Positions 23,501 to 36,839 of a stretch of DNA of 64,000 nt are shown here, in pieces (within the stretch, counting starts at the first letter, position 1; every line of letters begins with the position of its first letter). The stretch comes from Sphagnum compactum (taxonomy: Eukaryota > Bryophyta > Sphagnopsida > Sphagnales): NCBI GenBank assembly GCA_965153455.1, contig OZ234500.1:5270001-5334000 (forward strand), read 5' to 3'. The notes under the pieces are model-generated. The model had not been told where the DNA came from and ran no database searches. It was given only the letters and a program-made list of their open reading frames with translations. The translations under genes were made by a program, and so were the position numbers.

Positions 23501-26500
23501 ATAAAAGTTAAATTACTTTGGATATGGTCAAAAAAGTTTTAAAACTCATTTAAGATTTATGAGAAAATAAGTATGTTTTACCTACAACATTGTATTACCC
23601 CAAAGTTTAAGAAGAACTATACCACTATTCAATTGTAAACAAACACCCATATGATATACCTTGTTTGTTGAAGGCTTTTATGATATGTGGTCATTGAATA
23701 AACTTGGTGTGCTTAGAAATCCAAACACCACATCCAATCAATACATCATTTACATTAAAAAATCCATTTTAATGGTGTGGCTCCAAAGTTAAATATATTT
23801 TTGTATAATGGAAGTCATATTAAATGGAATCAAATACAAATGTCAATACCATTTTGGTGTAAATGATTCATTTATTGAAAAAGCAAGCACATAATCGCAA
23901 CATGTAGATTTTTTAAATGTTCACAAAATTTATTAGTATTACATTTTGAATTCATCACAAAAGTAATATTTATTTTTCAGTAGATTTTCATATTGAAATA
24001 TTAGTTTTTTCACTAATGTTTGTTAGTCTAGTTGAAAGAATGGGATGTTGAAAAGTGTTATTTTGATGGCCAGCACAATTTAAATTATCTTTAAAAGAAA
24101 GTGGAGAAATTTTTTATGCAATAAATGATTATTGCAATTTGGTCTATGAAAGGGTGTACATTTGTCTTATAGCTAGATATTATTAATAGGTATCATTCTA
24201 TACCTTGGAATTGCATAGTTCACTTTTGGTGTCATAGGACACTAAGAATTTATTTCTTATAATGCAAATAGGTTAACAAAAGCCAACCCTATCCACTAAA
24301 GTGCCTACATAAAAAGTAATGGGTTTCTTTATTAGGATGACCCAATAAATTGGGGTTGGTTATAAAAGGTGATGGATTATAAATCCATGGTTTTTACTAC
24401 AATGACCAAAACGTATTCATTAGAAAAATGTCAAATTATGATGTTATGTAAAAATGTGGATTATAACTATTACACATGATTGTAATTGTGAAGGCATTTC
24501 AAATCATTTACTAAATGAAAAAGTAGGAAAACATTATTTATAATGCAAATTACAAACATTTTTGAATTTTTTTTCTCATTACATCAATAAAAAACAACTA
24601 AATTAAAAAAATTCCCTTTTTTTTTTCCTTCATTAAGTGTAACCTTGTGTAGGATCTTACAACCCACATAAGATCTCGTGTTGAATAATCAACAAAGCCT
24701 TACAATTTTCATAAACATCTTGTTTTCAAACTTTTTAGTGTATTTTTTTAATTTTTTACATCCTTCTTATTTACAAAACATTTTAAAATAGAATAAAACA
24801 AGCATTCTGGGGTTTTCATGTGTTGAATTTCAAAAGACAAAAATTACACAAGCTTTTAAAGCAAACCTTTGATTTGAAAATGGAAACCAAAATTTAAAAC
24901 AACCTTGAAAAAATGATCTAGATTCACTTCAGAAAAATCTAGAAGGCCCCCCAATTGTTCTTGTAAATAAACAAAACTAGGTTAATATGGTTTTTACATT
25001 TTGAATTTTAAGAATCAAGAATCACAAGAACTTTGTAACCTATTGGAGCAAACTTTCAATTTGAAAACTGAAACCAAATTTGATAGCACCTTTAGAAATC
25101 ATAATAGATCTTCATAAAAAAAAATTAAAAGCACTTTCAAATCACCCTTACAATTGAACAAGAAAAAAACTACAAAGGTTCCAAAAACATAATCCAACCA
25201 CAACAAAATTTGAAATACAAGGCCAAATGAAAGTAAAACATCTACAAGCTTGCCATGGTGAAGTGCTTAAGATTATCATACCATTAATCAAGAAACATGA
25301 AGAGAAAACATTTTTTTTTCTTTGAATCTACAAACCCTTTAATTCAGAATTATCATGTTCCATTGGTTCAGGGCAAAAAATATTTAGTTTATATATAACC
25401 AAAAGGAAATTTTTAAAAAAATCTTCGCTTCAATATTCTATGTAAATGAAAGGTTTGCTTTTAGACACTTTTGAAAATTAAACCTTCCATCATGAGACCA
25501 ATAGGCTAAATGAAGGGGCCAAAATTCCTAGAAGGGTTTAAAAGCAAACATTTTTCATGTACCAAGTTGTTCCACATGTTCCCATAACATATTCAAAACA
25601 TTTTCATGTACATTAAACATGAAAAACCAAACATGGGTTACATTTGTTGTGGCTCATATTAGTGCTTGATTACATTCAACATTGTTATTTGATAAAAGCC
25701 TATTTTGGATCTATGGCATGATCAATTGGGTGCAAGTACGCAAATAGGAGCCAAAAACCATGTCAAATAGTGGTGAAAATTATGAACAGTTTTACATATG
25801 TATTTTTTTCTAACATTTTAAAATTATGTTAATCATTTGAAGTTGTGTTAAATGACTAATATGAAAATTGAAGAATTCAAATTAAAAATTCATTAAATTA
25901 AATTCTGGGTTTTGGTTTTTTAAAAGGACGTTTGAACTTGAATAGGTGTTGCATCAGATGCGGTTAATTTTATAAAGGACTAGGTAAAGGACTATTGTAA
26001 CAACATAATTTTGATGATAATAACCTACTACCCAAGTTCAAAAATCATTCACAATTTGAAAGATATGGAATTCTAAAATTTTAAAAATTCAATGTATTTT
26101 CAATTTTTAAATTTTTAAGAACCCTTTACAACATGTAAATGGGGTGTAATGTGCATGACATACAAAACAAAGTTTTGTTTTATGATATAAGAAACAAAAA
26201 GCTAAATTAGTTAACATATTTTGTTATGATTCAAAATTATGATAAGTTTTCAAAATGAAATGTAAAATCTAGCAAAATTTACACACTTTGAAAAATTCGT
26301 ATTTATTAAACAATGATGAACATAAAACATGTGATCTATTGGGGCAACTATATGTATTTCGAATAACAAGTTGCAAAAGATTTCATTCAAAAATTATTTA
26401 ATATGAAAAAGTGAAAAAGGACTCAAAGTCCTTTTGTAAAGTAATCCCGTTAGTTCCTATCTACGTACTTGCACCCAATTGCTTCATCACATAATGTTAC

Positions 26501-29130
26501 TTAAAACAAGTTGATAAAACACTTTTTTTTTTGCAAGGAATATAAAAAGGTATGTTCAAATTGGGTGGTGTTATGGTATTGTAAAAATATTTTTATAATT
26601 ACAAGCATTAGAAATTCATCTATGGCCATGGAGGCCAAATGAAAAGTAATTTATTGAGATTTTGTTATTAAGTTGGAACCACCTATAACAAAATCTATAA
26701 AATGCGGATGAGTTTGATGGGCCATACAACTTTGACAATGATGGTTAAGCTAACCTTAATTTACTACAATGGTTCTAGTTTCAAATTGAGATGAAGATTC
26801 AAAACAATGTTCAAAACCATGTACATGTGTTACTATAATTTTGTAAATCATCTACTTGACTTGAAGGCCTCTTTGTGTCATTTGAAATATCCATAATGTG
26901 GACCGCGTGTTCAAAATTTCTATAGTGTTGAACCATAAATCCAAAAGTATGGGTCTTTAGGGTTAGGTGATGTAAAGATCATCACATATATGGTCATTGG
27001 TGTGTGGTTCAATATTTAATTTCGAACTAAACATGATGTGTCCACTTTATGCATTAGAAATTTTAAATAAATAATGGTATTTGAATACTTCAAAATTGAC
27101 ATATAGATATATAGTTAGTACTTGTAATATATTTTGTGAAATATTAATATATATAAGTATGTACAAAAATTTAAATTAAATATATTATGTACTCCGTTTT
27201 CCCATTTCAATTTTTAAAAATTTTCATTGTTGTCCTTTATTAGAATTCTTTATTCCATGTGAAATAATTAATAATGACAATTGATAAACATGTGAACTTG
27301 ACTATGCTAGCAGACTTTTTTGTGATTAACACAAATAATAATAACCTAAAATAATATTTTTATTTTAATATTGCCACATCATATTATAAATGACATTATA
27401 GTCACATCATAGGTTGATGACTAATTTTAGGCACGTTAGTCATATCAGTCAACATAGACAACACCGCATTGGTGCCATCTTCGCCACATGTGAAACATGT
27501 TGTCCGATTTTACTACATGCTAGTTTTTGTAGTCAAAACACATTGTTACTTTTAATGTTAGTCATAATGGACACCTTAGTCACTTCATACTAATACTTTA
27601 TTGATATCATGATTATATAATCATTTTAGTCACAATGTTAGTAGCAAAAAAACCATACTTTTGTATTAGTGATATTTGGGGTATTCCTTATCTTTCTTGC
27701 CCTATCCAAATTATTACTTCTCAAAGCAATCTAGTAGCCTTCATTTATATATGTACTATAATGCTAAAAAAACTAGTGCAATATGAATGTAGATAAGCAT
27801 TTAGTAGGAAAGGTCATAATGATAATTGGTTTACAATTTGTGTCTCATGTCTCTTCCTTTCTAACCTATCCAAGCTGAATATAATGCAAGAAATGCAAGG
27901 ACTAAAAATTCTTATTTAGGGTTTGTGAGACTTTTTTTCCTCAATGAAGGGTGAAATGTGTGGGCATGAGAATTGCAGCTTTGAGAGGTCTTTGAGAATA
28001 TATGGTGTGTTAGGTTGGGTGCAATATATTGGGAATTTAGTTTTTCATGTGAATTAATAATTATTTTTGTCTTTCTAAAGTGCTTTAAAAAAATTTGTTA
28101 GTGTCACAAAAAAACATTGTAGATAATAACCTTATGAATTAAGGCACATGTTATAAGTTTTGATGAAGAAATTGTCATTCAAATGACAAAATATTGGGAG
28201 GTGCTAGAATTGTAGAATCACAATTCAAATTGGAGGATTTGTTTGATGGATCTAACATCTAACAATGTTGTTGAACTTTTGTGTGTTTGCACAACTTGAA
28301 TGTATGGTGAACATATGAAACAAGGATTGATTGAGCAACAAGCATGGGGCAAAACAAGTATAATTGAAACCACACTCGAACATTTTATTTTCTTGATAAA
28401 AGCTTGTGGTTTTTTATTTTTCATTTTGCCAACTATATAACTATTCAATAGATGTTTAATGCAATTATTTCTAACATTGTTAGTATGATGCATAGGATTT
28501 AGCCATTTGATGGTGCTTCTTGGCATCTAGTTGCGAGGCAATGAATTCAAATTAATGTTCTTTAAGGTTTAAGTTGTTGACTTCAAGGATACATTATGCA
28601 TTTTTCATTTCATTTATTAAATAAGCTTCATTTGAGTTTTGGGAATATTTTTCATTGTTTGCAACATTGTGCAATGTGTGCAATAAAACCGTTGATCAAG
28701 TTCATGTTTGATGCTTGGAAGTTAAATGTTAAAAATGTGACAAATGAACATAGAATCAATGGGGGAAATTTTTTTGACATAAAATGCTTTACATGAACCG
28801 GCCTTGACAAATATTAAATGGGTTTAGGTGGGTATCAAGTAGGGTATTCCAAAATTTGACCATTATGGACAACAGGTGGATATTGCATGAACCATACCTG
28901 GGAAAATTGATAACTAGTGGGTTTTGTTGAGATAAACAAAATATAATAAACATGTCCTGAAAGTTTCCAAAAAAACCAAATATGTGATACATTATGTGTT
29001 AATGAGATTTTCATTTTGCAAAATAGCCTTGCCATCGAATATTGGAAAAAAATGATATCCAGCCAACATTGATCTCCCCCAACAACTCACAAAAAAATAT
29101 TCACAAAAAACACCCAATCCAGAAATGGTC
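20560..29130. other. Long AT-rich intergenic region, no gene found
   Basis: More than 8 kb of strongly AT-rich sequence with stops in every frame. Isolated open frames (for example minus 28,218-28,526) show no domain or splice pattern that I can defend. It probably consists of old transposon remains, but I cannot name a family from sequence alone. Confidence 0.5.
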
Positions 29131-30012
29131 TCCCTATCAACAACCACTCAACTCAATATGATAATAGCCTGAACTCTCTACAAAACTGCCCGATGCAATT
29201 AACATATGGGTTGTATCATTTAATAAGATAGTTGACACAATATTTATTTTTAAGCAACATTCTTCAAGAAGAGAATTCATTCCTTTAATATATATTAGTA
29301 GAAGTTTGGGACCAGCTTATTGTACTCCATCATTAATATTGTGATTATGGCAATGAGAAAGTTGATGCACTTTGACTTTGTCTTAATGTTTTCTTCAAGG
29401 TTATCTTTTCACAATTGGGCATTGGGTTTTCTTTTCAATTTGTTATAAATGTTTTTGGCAAATTTCCAACTAAAAAGAAAAATTAGTTGAATTCGCTCGA
29501 TTGTCAAGGTCCTATTCACATTTGAAGTAGTTACATAGATTGTTCACACTTGGGCCAACAACACAAGCTATACTAAAAAAATTTAGATTCTAAAAGGATT
29601 TCAAAGAGAGAAATTACACATGGGGAAATACCAATTTTTGTATGGAATTTAAAACAAAATTTAACTACAAAATTTATATGGTGAACATATGTGTCAACAG
29701 GCGCTACTACACATTTCTATGTAGGAAATATGCTTGTTTTCACATTACAGGCTAGTTACAATGTGTGTAAAAAACTGCCCTAATTTTTGTAGTGTATATA
29801 GACAACCATTGTCAGGTGCCAGAACTGACCCACTATCTTCCAGGACCTTACAAAAGGGAAGAAATATTTTCTAGTGGAAGTACATGTCCTCTGAAAATTA
29901 GGGCAGGCTTTTACACCAGAGAAGGGTAAAGCCTTTGACGCGCCCTTATTTTTACAATGCCCATCTTTTGGATTATCACCCTTTTGCCTAGGCACCTCAA
30001 AACAAGGAAGGA
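29131..30012 (+). repeat. Dispersed repeat B, copy 2
   Basis: Direct-orientation relative of 5,731-6,570. Shared landmarks are TTGTATCATTTAATAAGATA, GCCCTAATTTTTGTAGTG followed by TAT, and the closing GCCTAGG..AACAAGGA. Small indels and point changes separate the copies. Here it is followed by AT-rich low-complexity DNA rather than by unique sequence. Confidence 0.55.
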
Positions 30013-30340
30013 TTTCTGGTTGTTTAATATAATGACCTTGAATAACCTAAAGTATAACTTGAAATAAAATAACCTAAGGTATAACTTAAGGTTAGTTGAA
30101 TAATTTAACTTAAAATAATTTAAAGTAAAAAACTTATAATAAGTTAGCTACGATACCTTAAGGTAAAATAACGTATAATAATATAGGGTATAATAATTCT
30201 TAAAAACATATAATAACTTATAGTAACTTAGGGTATAAGTTAGAATAACTAAAGTAGCCTAAAATAATATAGGGTATATCATAAAGTAGCATGGGGTATT
30301 TAAAACAACATAAAAATAAACCTATTTATCATAATAAATT
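30013..30340. repeat. Low-complexity AT-rich repeat
   Basis: Irregular repetition of AATAACCTAAAGTATAACTT-like words (TAACTTA, TAATATAGGGTATA) without a fixed period. It separates repeat B from the Helitron remnant. Confidence 0.55.
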
Positions 30341-30527
30341 GTAATAGTAAATTATGTCAACTAGTAGTGAAACATAGTAATATTATAATCAAATAACTTT
30401 AACCAGAGTGAAATCACTAAAGTGCAATGAACTTATTTCACTTTTGAGGTCCCATAATGATTTAGGTTACTGAACTATATCCCACTTTTGTACTAGTGTT
30501 TATATTTGTTAATTCCACTAAATCTCG

Positions 30528-32171
30528 CTAGTTTGGTCTAATTGAAATTTTTGCACTTTTATATAATGGAATTTGGCAAAGTTCTTGTAAAGCTTTTATC
30601 ACTATGTTAGGATGAACATAGTTAGGCATGTGTATGGATTTGTATTCTAATTTTCTTTTCAAAAATACTGCAATTGAATTATCATCATATGGTAATCGAC
30701 GCAATATAGTGTGTACCAAATCTAAATTTATTGGAACATTAGCAATGCTTCCTTGCATTCCATATTGTCCATACCCTTTTAGTTGGAATATTTGTGCAAA
30801 AGTAAAACATGGTGTAATCAAACGTTCTTCAATTTTATTTAAAATTGGAACAAATTTAAAGTTCGATTAATTATTTGTAATATGTTCACATAAAGTCATG
30901 TTCAATTGTTTGCCACAATCAATTTTCTTTCAACAAGAATTACATATAAATATAGGGTTTTTTTTTTCATTGTAAAAATCATTAGGCAATTTGTTAAAAT
31001 ATAATTTAAGCAAGACGAATTTGAAATGCAAAATGCAATGTTTTACAACAATAGCATGCATGTTTAGCAATGTCTTCAATATCTTTCTTCTATTAAATAA
31101 TATTTTTGTCCTCATTCTTTTGGTCACGGTTTTTTCTTTTTTTGGGTTGAAGCTGGATTTTCTTCTGTTAATTAGACAAAATTATTAAGATGTTCTTCAT
31201 TTTTATTAGTCTCATTAAATGGTTTTAAAACATTTTTGTTAGGAAAATCATAACCTATATTTGTTTCCTTTTTATTAAAACGTAGTGTGGAATTTTACAC
31301 ATTGATTAGTAGGTGGAAAAACTATTCAACTAAATGAAGCATTTGGATGCATAATATTTTCAAGATTTGTTTTATTTTTTTGTTTAAAAAGATGAATTTC
31401 ATGATCATTATTTTCCTAGAATGTGACATTTAAAGTTTAAGATGACAATTAATTTGTGACATGTTTAAACCCAAATATGGATATTTTTGAATAAAAGCTA
31501 ATGCAATATATTGTGGCAACCATTTAGGATGAATTTCTATTATTTCTATTAAAAAAATTAATTCAAAATTCCAATTAAACCTTTTTTGTTTATGTTGAAC
31601 TTCATTAATTTCATTGTTGATATTATGATTTTTCAATTTTGTGTCATATGCATTGCAAGTGTGGATATTTGAAAAATTTATCATGGGATCACATGTTATA
31701 GTAGGTTCAAAACGGTTGTTTGCATATAATATGTTCAACACATGGTTTGCATTTTCATTTCCTACTTTCTTCATAATTCAACAATTATTTTTGTTATAAA
31801 TGTGAATTGGAAGTTGGAAATATTTTAATATCTAGTATATCACAATGATTTCACCCCACAATCTTCCATTCAAAGCAGGTAATGACATTTTTTGTATATA
31901 GCTAACTTCATCTGTTGTTTTTCCATGATGTAAATCTTGCAAAACTTTTGGATTTAATTCACATTGATGACGTTCCAATGCTTGAAATGTACCAATTATT
32001 AGACATTCTTGCAAATAACACGTGTTATTTTTTCAGATTAATTCCAAACTTATTGAATAGTTTAATAAATATGCTATTGAATCAAATAAACAATTTCCTA
32101 CTTTGTATTCAAAATTTTGAACTTGTTGTAAACCATGTTTGGCTAATTCAATATCTATGTTCATTATGTGT
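30528..32171 (-). pseudogene. Helitron polyprotein remnant, DUF6570-containing part
   Basis: On the minus strand, several blocks in one direction resemble the region upstream of the Rep/helicase in Helitron-type proteins. From N to C: TTDEVSYIQKMSLPALNGR (about 31,870-32,014), HPKWLPQYIALAFIQKYP (31,430-31,774), a CNSC-type motif near 30,935, then EERLITPCFTFAQI, YGMQGSIANVP and AVFLKRKLEYKS (30,528-30,870). The last three blocks match the DUF6570 pattern I know from Helitron and PIF1-like helicase proteins (an EERLI start, a Q..GNV.NVP core, then an LKR.L.YK block). Stops and frameshifts break it, and I find no replicator HUH motif or helicase Walker box before 30.5 kb. It lies directly after the RPA-like repeat on the same strand. 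Confidence 0.6.
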
Positions 32172-35100
32172 TATTTTCAAATTTCAATTTGATTATCTTT
32201 AACTTTAAGTTTTGAAAATTATGTGAAATTTATCTTTGCAAATTGATATAAAACCAAATGAATATTCAAATCAATCCAAATTGCCCCCAGAAAAATCAGT
32301 TAAAAGTTGACCTGATTTTGCTTCAATTTTTTTAGTCCACCTGATTTTTTCGATTAAAATTAATTTTTGAAATCAATTTTAAAAATTAAGTTCAGAAATT
32401 AAAATATTCATTTGAACTTTAAAAACTTTTTATTTTTATTTTATGTATGTCAAATCAATTTTAAACTTTAATTTCCAAATATATTTTATAATTTTTTTCT
32501 TAATATTTTATTTTATTTTCGGTTCTAGTAATTTATTTATCTATTTATTTATTTATGGAAAATATTTTTTCCAATTTTAATTCAAATTTTCTCTTTTAAT
32601 GTTACCTAAAAAGTTCAAATACTATCTTTAGAAGTTAATTTTATAAATTATTTGTTTGTCAAGTTTTTCAAATTTTCATGATATTTTGATATTTTAAAAT
32701 ATTAATACTTTGAAATTTCACTATCAATGATAGGGTTTGACTTTCAAATGAAGTTCCAAGTTTTTCAAAACAAGTTTTTGAGTCAACAAATTACATATTC
32801 AAGCAAAATTTTCCACAAAAAGTTATAGATTAAAACAACGTTCCAGCTTCAAAATAAGTTATAACTTATGGTGATTAAGTCACATAAACAAATCCCATAG
32901 ACCCCCAATTAATCATGGCCAAGAAGCATGCCCATTATGCAAGTGCAAGAGAAAGTTCAAATCAAGTTGCAAGTTCTTCAAATAAGTTCTTGAATCCAAG
33001 CTCTGATGCATACAAAGTTCCAACTTCAAAACAAGTTATAATAAATACATATTCAAGTTTTATTTGCAAGTTCTTGTCTAGAAAAAGAACAATAAGTCAA
33101 ACTGTACAAGTGAAGTTTCAAAATGTGATCTTTTGATTAAGCTGCCATTTGTACATACTAATTTGAACTACAAACTTATTCTTCTGCCTCTACACTTTTT
33201 CATTTAGAATTTCTTTCTCGATCTTCTATTCCTTCTGCACTTTTCCCTATTGTATATTTTTTCAAGCTAAAGTAACCCATTGTGGGACTTAAAACAAATT
33301 TGCCTTTAGGTTTTTTTAATCTAAATAAGCGAAGGAAAAAACCTTGTTTTGATCTGAAATCTTTAGAACTGATGAGCTTATGTCCAAGCAATGGCTCAAT
33401 CCATGGGTCGCACAACATGCAATCAAATTCTTCATTGTTGACCTACTTAGTTTTGTTAGCAATGCGAGGCTAAGATTTAATAAAAACCATACACTTATAG
33501 ACTTGGCAATAATAACCCACGTTTCTATTTGTGAAAGATGAGAGATGACATTTCTCACAAACGTTCTTGAAACAAGCTGCACCAATTGGGATTATCAATG
33601 TCCCCACAACCTGCAATCACAACATTAAAAGCCATGGAATCAACATCCGTAACTCACTTTATTATTTTTACTTCCTAATAAGAAAGTTTTCAACACATAA
33701 GTATTTCAAATTTGAACATACCTCAAATTGGTTGTGAAATTTTGACCCTTTGTCCTTTTGTAATGGATTTCAGTCAACCTTTTAATAGTTATAACATCAG
33801 GAGCAAGAATCACAAAGATGGTACCATAGGTAGTTACCAATTGTTGTTCACCAAACCAAAAGCTTCCAATGTTTTTGACCAACATTGTTGTAGGGTTGCT
33901 AGTATTATACATCTTAACCAACTACATGTATTATGCAAATAACTAAGGAGAAAATGACAATGCATGTGCATCATTTCTACCCAACCCATCTACAACTACC
34001 AAGATAAAAGCTTTGGCAGATCGCCCATATATCACAGTGACCATTAATTCCATGGTTCCTAACTCCTCCAAATTTGCCCTTTGCATAAAATCCAAGATTG
34101 AATGTGTGGGGTCAAAGTGCAGGTATATAGGAAAAAGGTCAATTTGTTCAATAATAATAGTAGCCCCAACTCTTAATACAAATTCCCAATTTCCTCTTTC
34201 AAACCTGTTTCTAAAAGTGACCCCAAAATTGAACACCATATTAAGGACCCCACATTCAAGCGAAGGAAAAGGTAGAAACAAAGTTAGACCCTACAATCAG
34301 AGTTATTGTCAAGTGTCCAAATGGATCTACTAAGTCACAATGGATATATATGAACCCACTTCCAAGGACATCTGTAGACCCATACCTACTAACAATGTAA
34401 CCCTCAAAACAAGCACCAAGCATTTTGTGCTGCACGTCGGTGATGCCAACAACATTCATAGGTGTAGTTCTTTTCTTACTTGGGCTAGGTACCAATTGAG
34501 CCATACATTACAATTGACAAAGTTCCCAAAAACAACGTGAATACAAACAAAACAAATTGCTTATACACTCCTCACTGTAATATGCAAAATAAATAGAAAG
34601 TTTGCTTATATTTTGCACTATAATATACACAAAAAATTGAAAACTAAAAGCTTTATGAAACCAAAACCCAATGTAATTATGGAACACTTAAATATTTATG
34701 GTAAACAGAAAACATGTGTTTATCTTCTACACTATAATATGCACAAAAGGCAAAAAAATGAAGTTCGCCAAAATAACTTGAATATAAATGAAACAAATTG
34801 TTATTACATTCTTCACTGTCATATGCACAATAGATAGAAAATTTGCTTATATTTTGGACTGTAATATACACAAAAAATTGAAACTTAAAAGCTTTATGAA
34901 ACCAAAACCCAATGTAGTTATGGAACACTTGGATATCTATGGCACATAAAAAATGCGTTTGTCTTCTACATTATAATATACACAAGAGACAAAAAACTGA
35001 AAACCTTATGAAACAAAATCCAATGTAGTCATGGAACACCTACATATTTGTGGTGTGTTATGATGTGTTGAAGCCCAAACAAAAAACCCTTAAAAGGACT

Positions 35101-35265
35101 TCAACAACTCATAATAAACTTCCCATAAGTGAACAAATAGAAAGAAAATTGCAAACATAGTTCAAATCAAGTGTTTCAAATGTCACAAAACTTATAGACT
35201 ACAAAAAAGAGAAAATGCTAGAAGAAAGTGTTTCAAGAACAAAACCAAATGAGATTGTATAGCTA
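32172..35265 (-). mobile_element. Helitron-related repeat, copy 2 (RPA-like part)
   Basis: Full-length inverted partner of 2,617-5,730. Its orientation agrees with the DUF6570 remnant that follows it (30,528-32,171), so together they form one minus-strand element of at least 4.7 kb with an RPA-like gene first and the replicase-helicase region second. The end next to 35,265 runs into a small palindrome-rich segment. The element lacks its helicase half in this window. Confidence 0.6.
33200..34504 (-). pseudogene. RPA-like protein of Helitron, better-preserved copy
   Basis: This copy keeps longer open blocks than the one at 3.4 kb: the start MAQLVPSPSKKRTTPM at 34,504, an OB-fold-like block (MELMVTVIYGR, AFILVVVDGLG) in 33,943-34,281, VKNIGSFWFGEQQL in 33,706-33,921, a CEKCHLSS/YYCQV zinc-ribbon-like block near 33,500-33,595, and a C-terminal block FDCMLCDPW to a stop at 33,200. 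Intron-like gaps separate the blocks, with GT/AG borders in the same places as in the other copy. One cysteine of the second pair is changed here (CQVYKC against CQVCKC). Frame changes suggest a pseudogene, unless all gaps are introns. RPA identity is inferred. Confidence 0.45.
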
Positions 35266-35293
35266 CTGTGAGAACCTTCATTTTGATTCTCAT

Positions 35294-35359
35294 GGCGGTT
35301 CTCACTGAGAACCGGACTGAAAACCCACGCCAGTTTTCAGCAGGTGGATGAGAACCGCC
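35294..35359. repeat. Nested inverted repeat
   Basis: Outer arms GGCGGTTCTCA (35,294-35,304) and TGAGAACCGCC (35,349-35,359) are perfectly complementary; inner arms CTGAAAAC (35,317-35,324) and GTTTTCAG (35,333-35,340) pair inside them. Further GAGAACC copies lie just outside. This may be a small foldback element next to the Helitron remnant. Confidence 0.75.
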
Positions 35360-36499
35360 CAACACTGGTTTCCGTAAGGGGAGGTTCTAGTGCTTGTGCA
35401 TTCTCCTGAGGTTTGGGAACACCTTGGGGCTCATGTCCTCAGGTGTGTTAATAATTAGTTGTGGATGTACCTTAATTGAGTTAATATTTGGTTTCATCAG
35501 CATAACCAATTCTGTAAGAAGTAGGTCTTGTAAATATAGGTAGATAGGTAGGAAAATAGGGAACTCCTAGGTAAGTAGATGGTTTATACATAGGTAAGGG
35601 GCTGTTTTTATTACTTACTAACAACCTGCTTGTGGGTGGTTAAGTAGGTAGGTAGTTAAAGAAAGCAACTGAGGTAACCACCATGGTTAGCTAGGGAGCT
35701 CAACCCTAACAGAAACAGTTTTCTGACCCACTTACCATCCATCCTTCATGGTGCCCTGCCCTGGTTCACTACAGCCCAAATAGGGGGTGTGTCAGTGCAA
35801 ATGCCAAATTCCACAAATTCTAACTTATTGGAATCTAAACATTAGTTATTTGAATCATATCAATACTTGGTGTTGTTTTGGCTGAGAACACTTTGTCAAA
35901 AAAATATCATAGCTCAAGAAGCATTCAAAAATTTTGAGATGCTGCAATAAATCTAAAGACATTTTGCACTCAAGTTTCCATCCTAGTTTTCAAATCTGAA
36001 ACCTTCATCTTGGTATAGTGGAGAAATCAAATGAATTACATAACCCCATGCAACCCAGAAAAAAGAACTGGAAAATATTTAAATTTCCATTGAAATTCCC
36101 CTAAAAAAGCCATTTTGGGATCATAAGGTGTTTTAAGGGTTAAGGACTAATCTAATCACACAGAAAGCAGGCTAGCTCATTTTATCAAATGCTTTTTGCA
36201 CTTTGAATTTCTATCCTAGTTTTCCAACCTCAAAGGTTGATCTTTGAGTAGAGAGTTCAGAAATTGAAACAATTACATAAATCAATCCTCAAAGAGTATA
36301 TACAAGCAGTGAGTTCTCCCACCTATCTTCTGTGTATCATTTGGTTTCAATGATTCTGAAGCTAACCTCCAGAAGTTTATAATTCAGGAAGCTGGCGCAC
36401 ATTACGTGTCTTGCTTTTACACCGCCACACTCACCGCCACATTCAAGCTCAACACAACACTGCTCTTTCAGATGGAGGTGGTGCTGAGAAATTGGTGAA
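35360..36499. other. Intergenic or long CDT1 intron, nothing recognised
   Basis: No exon of the expected CDT1 C-terminal domain could be read here on the minus strand. TAGGTAGGTA-like words are frequent at 35,530-35,660. Confidence 0.35.
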
Positions 36500-36770
36500 G
36501 TCATTGTGCAGAATGCAGCCTTTTGGAAACAGCTTTAACATCAATGCACTTGTTGATTCTGCAGGCAAATGAAATCCATGGCATAACCACATTAGTTTCA
36601 AGAGAAAACAAGTCATTTTGCATATCACAGCCTTTTGCAAACATCCATTACATCAACACACTGATTGATTTAGAATGCAAATAGCAAAACCACTTTAGTT
36701 TCAAGAGAAAAGAAGTCGATGTGCAGAACACAGCCTTTTGCAAACACCTATTACATTGATGCATGGTATA
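36500..36770. repeat. Tandem repeat, about 103-112 bp
   Basis: CAGCCTTTTGCAAAC and its variants begin at 36,516, 36,628 and 36,731, followed each time by an A-rich stretch with TTAGTTTCAAGAGAAAA. Two and a half copies are seen. The repeat lies just beyond the last recognised CDT1 exon on that gene's 3' side. Confidence 0.7.
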
Positions 36771-36839
36771 TCACTGAAGTTACGCAATTCTCCATAGGAA
36801 ATCTTCTTGCAGAGAGATTTGGAAATGGAACTTACATAC

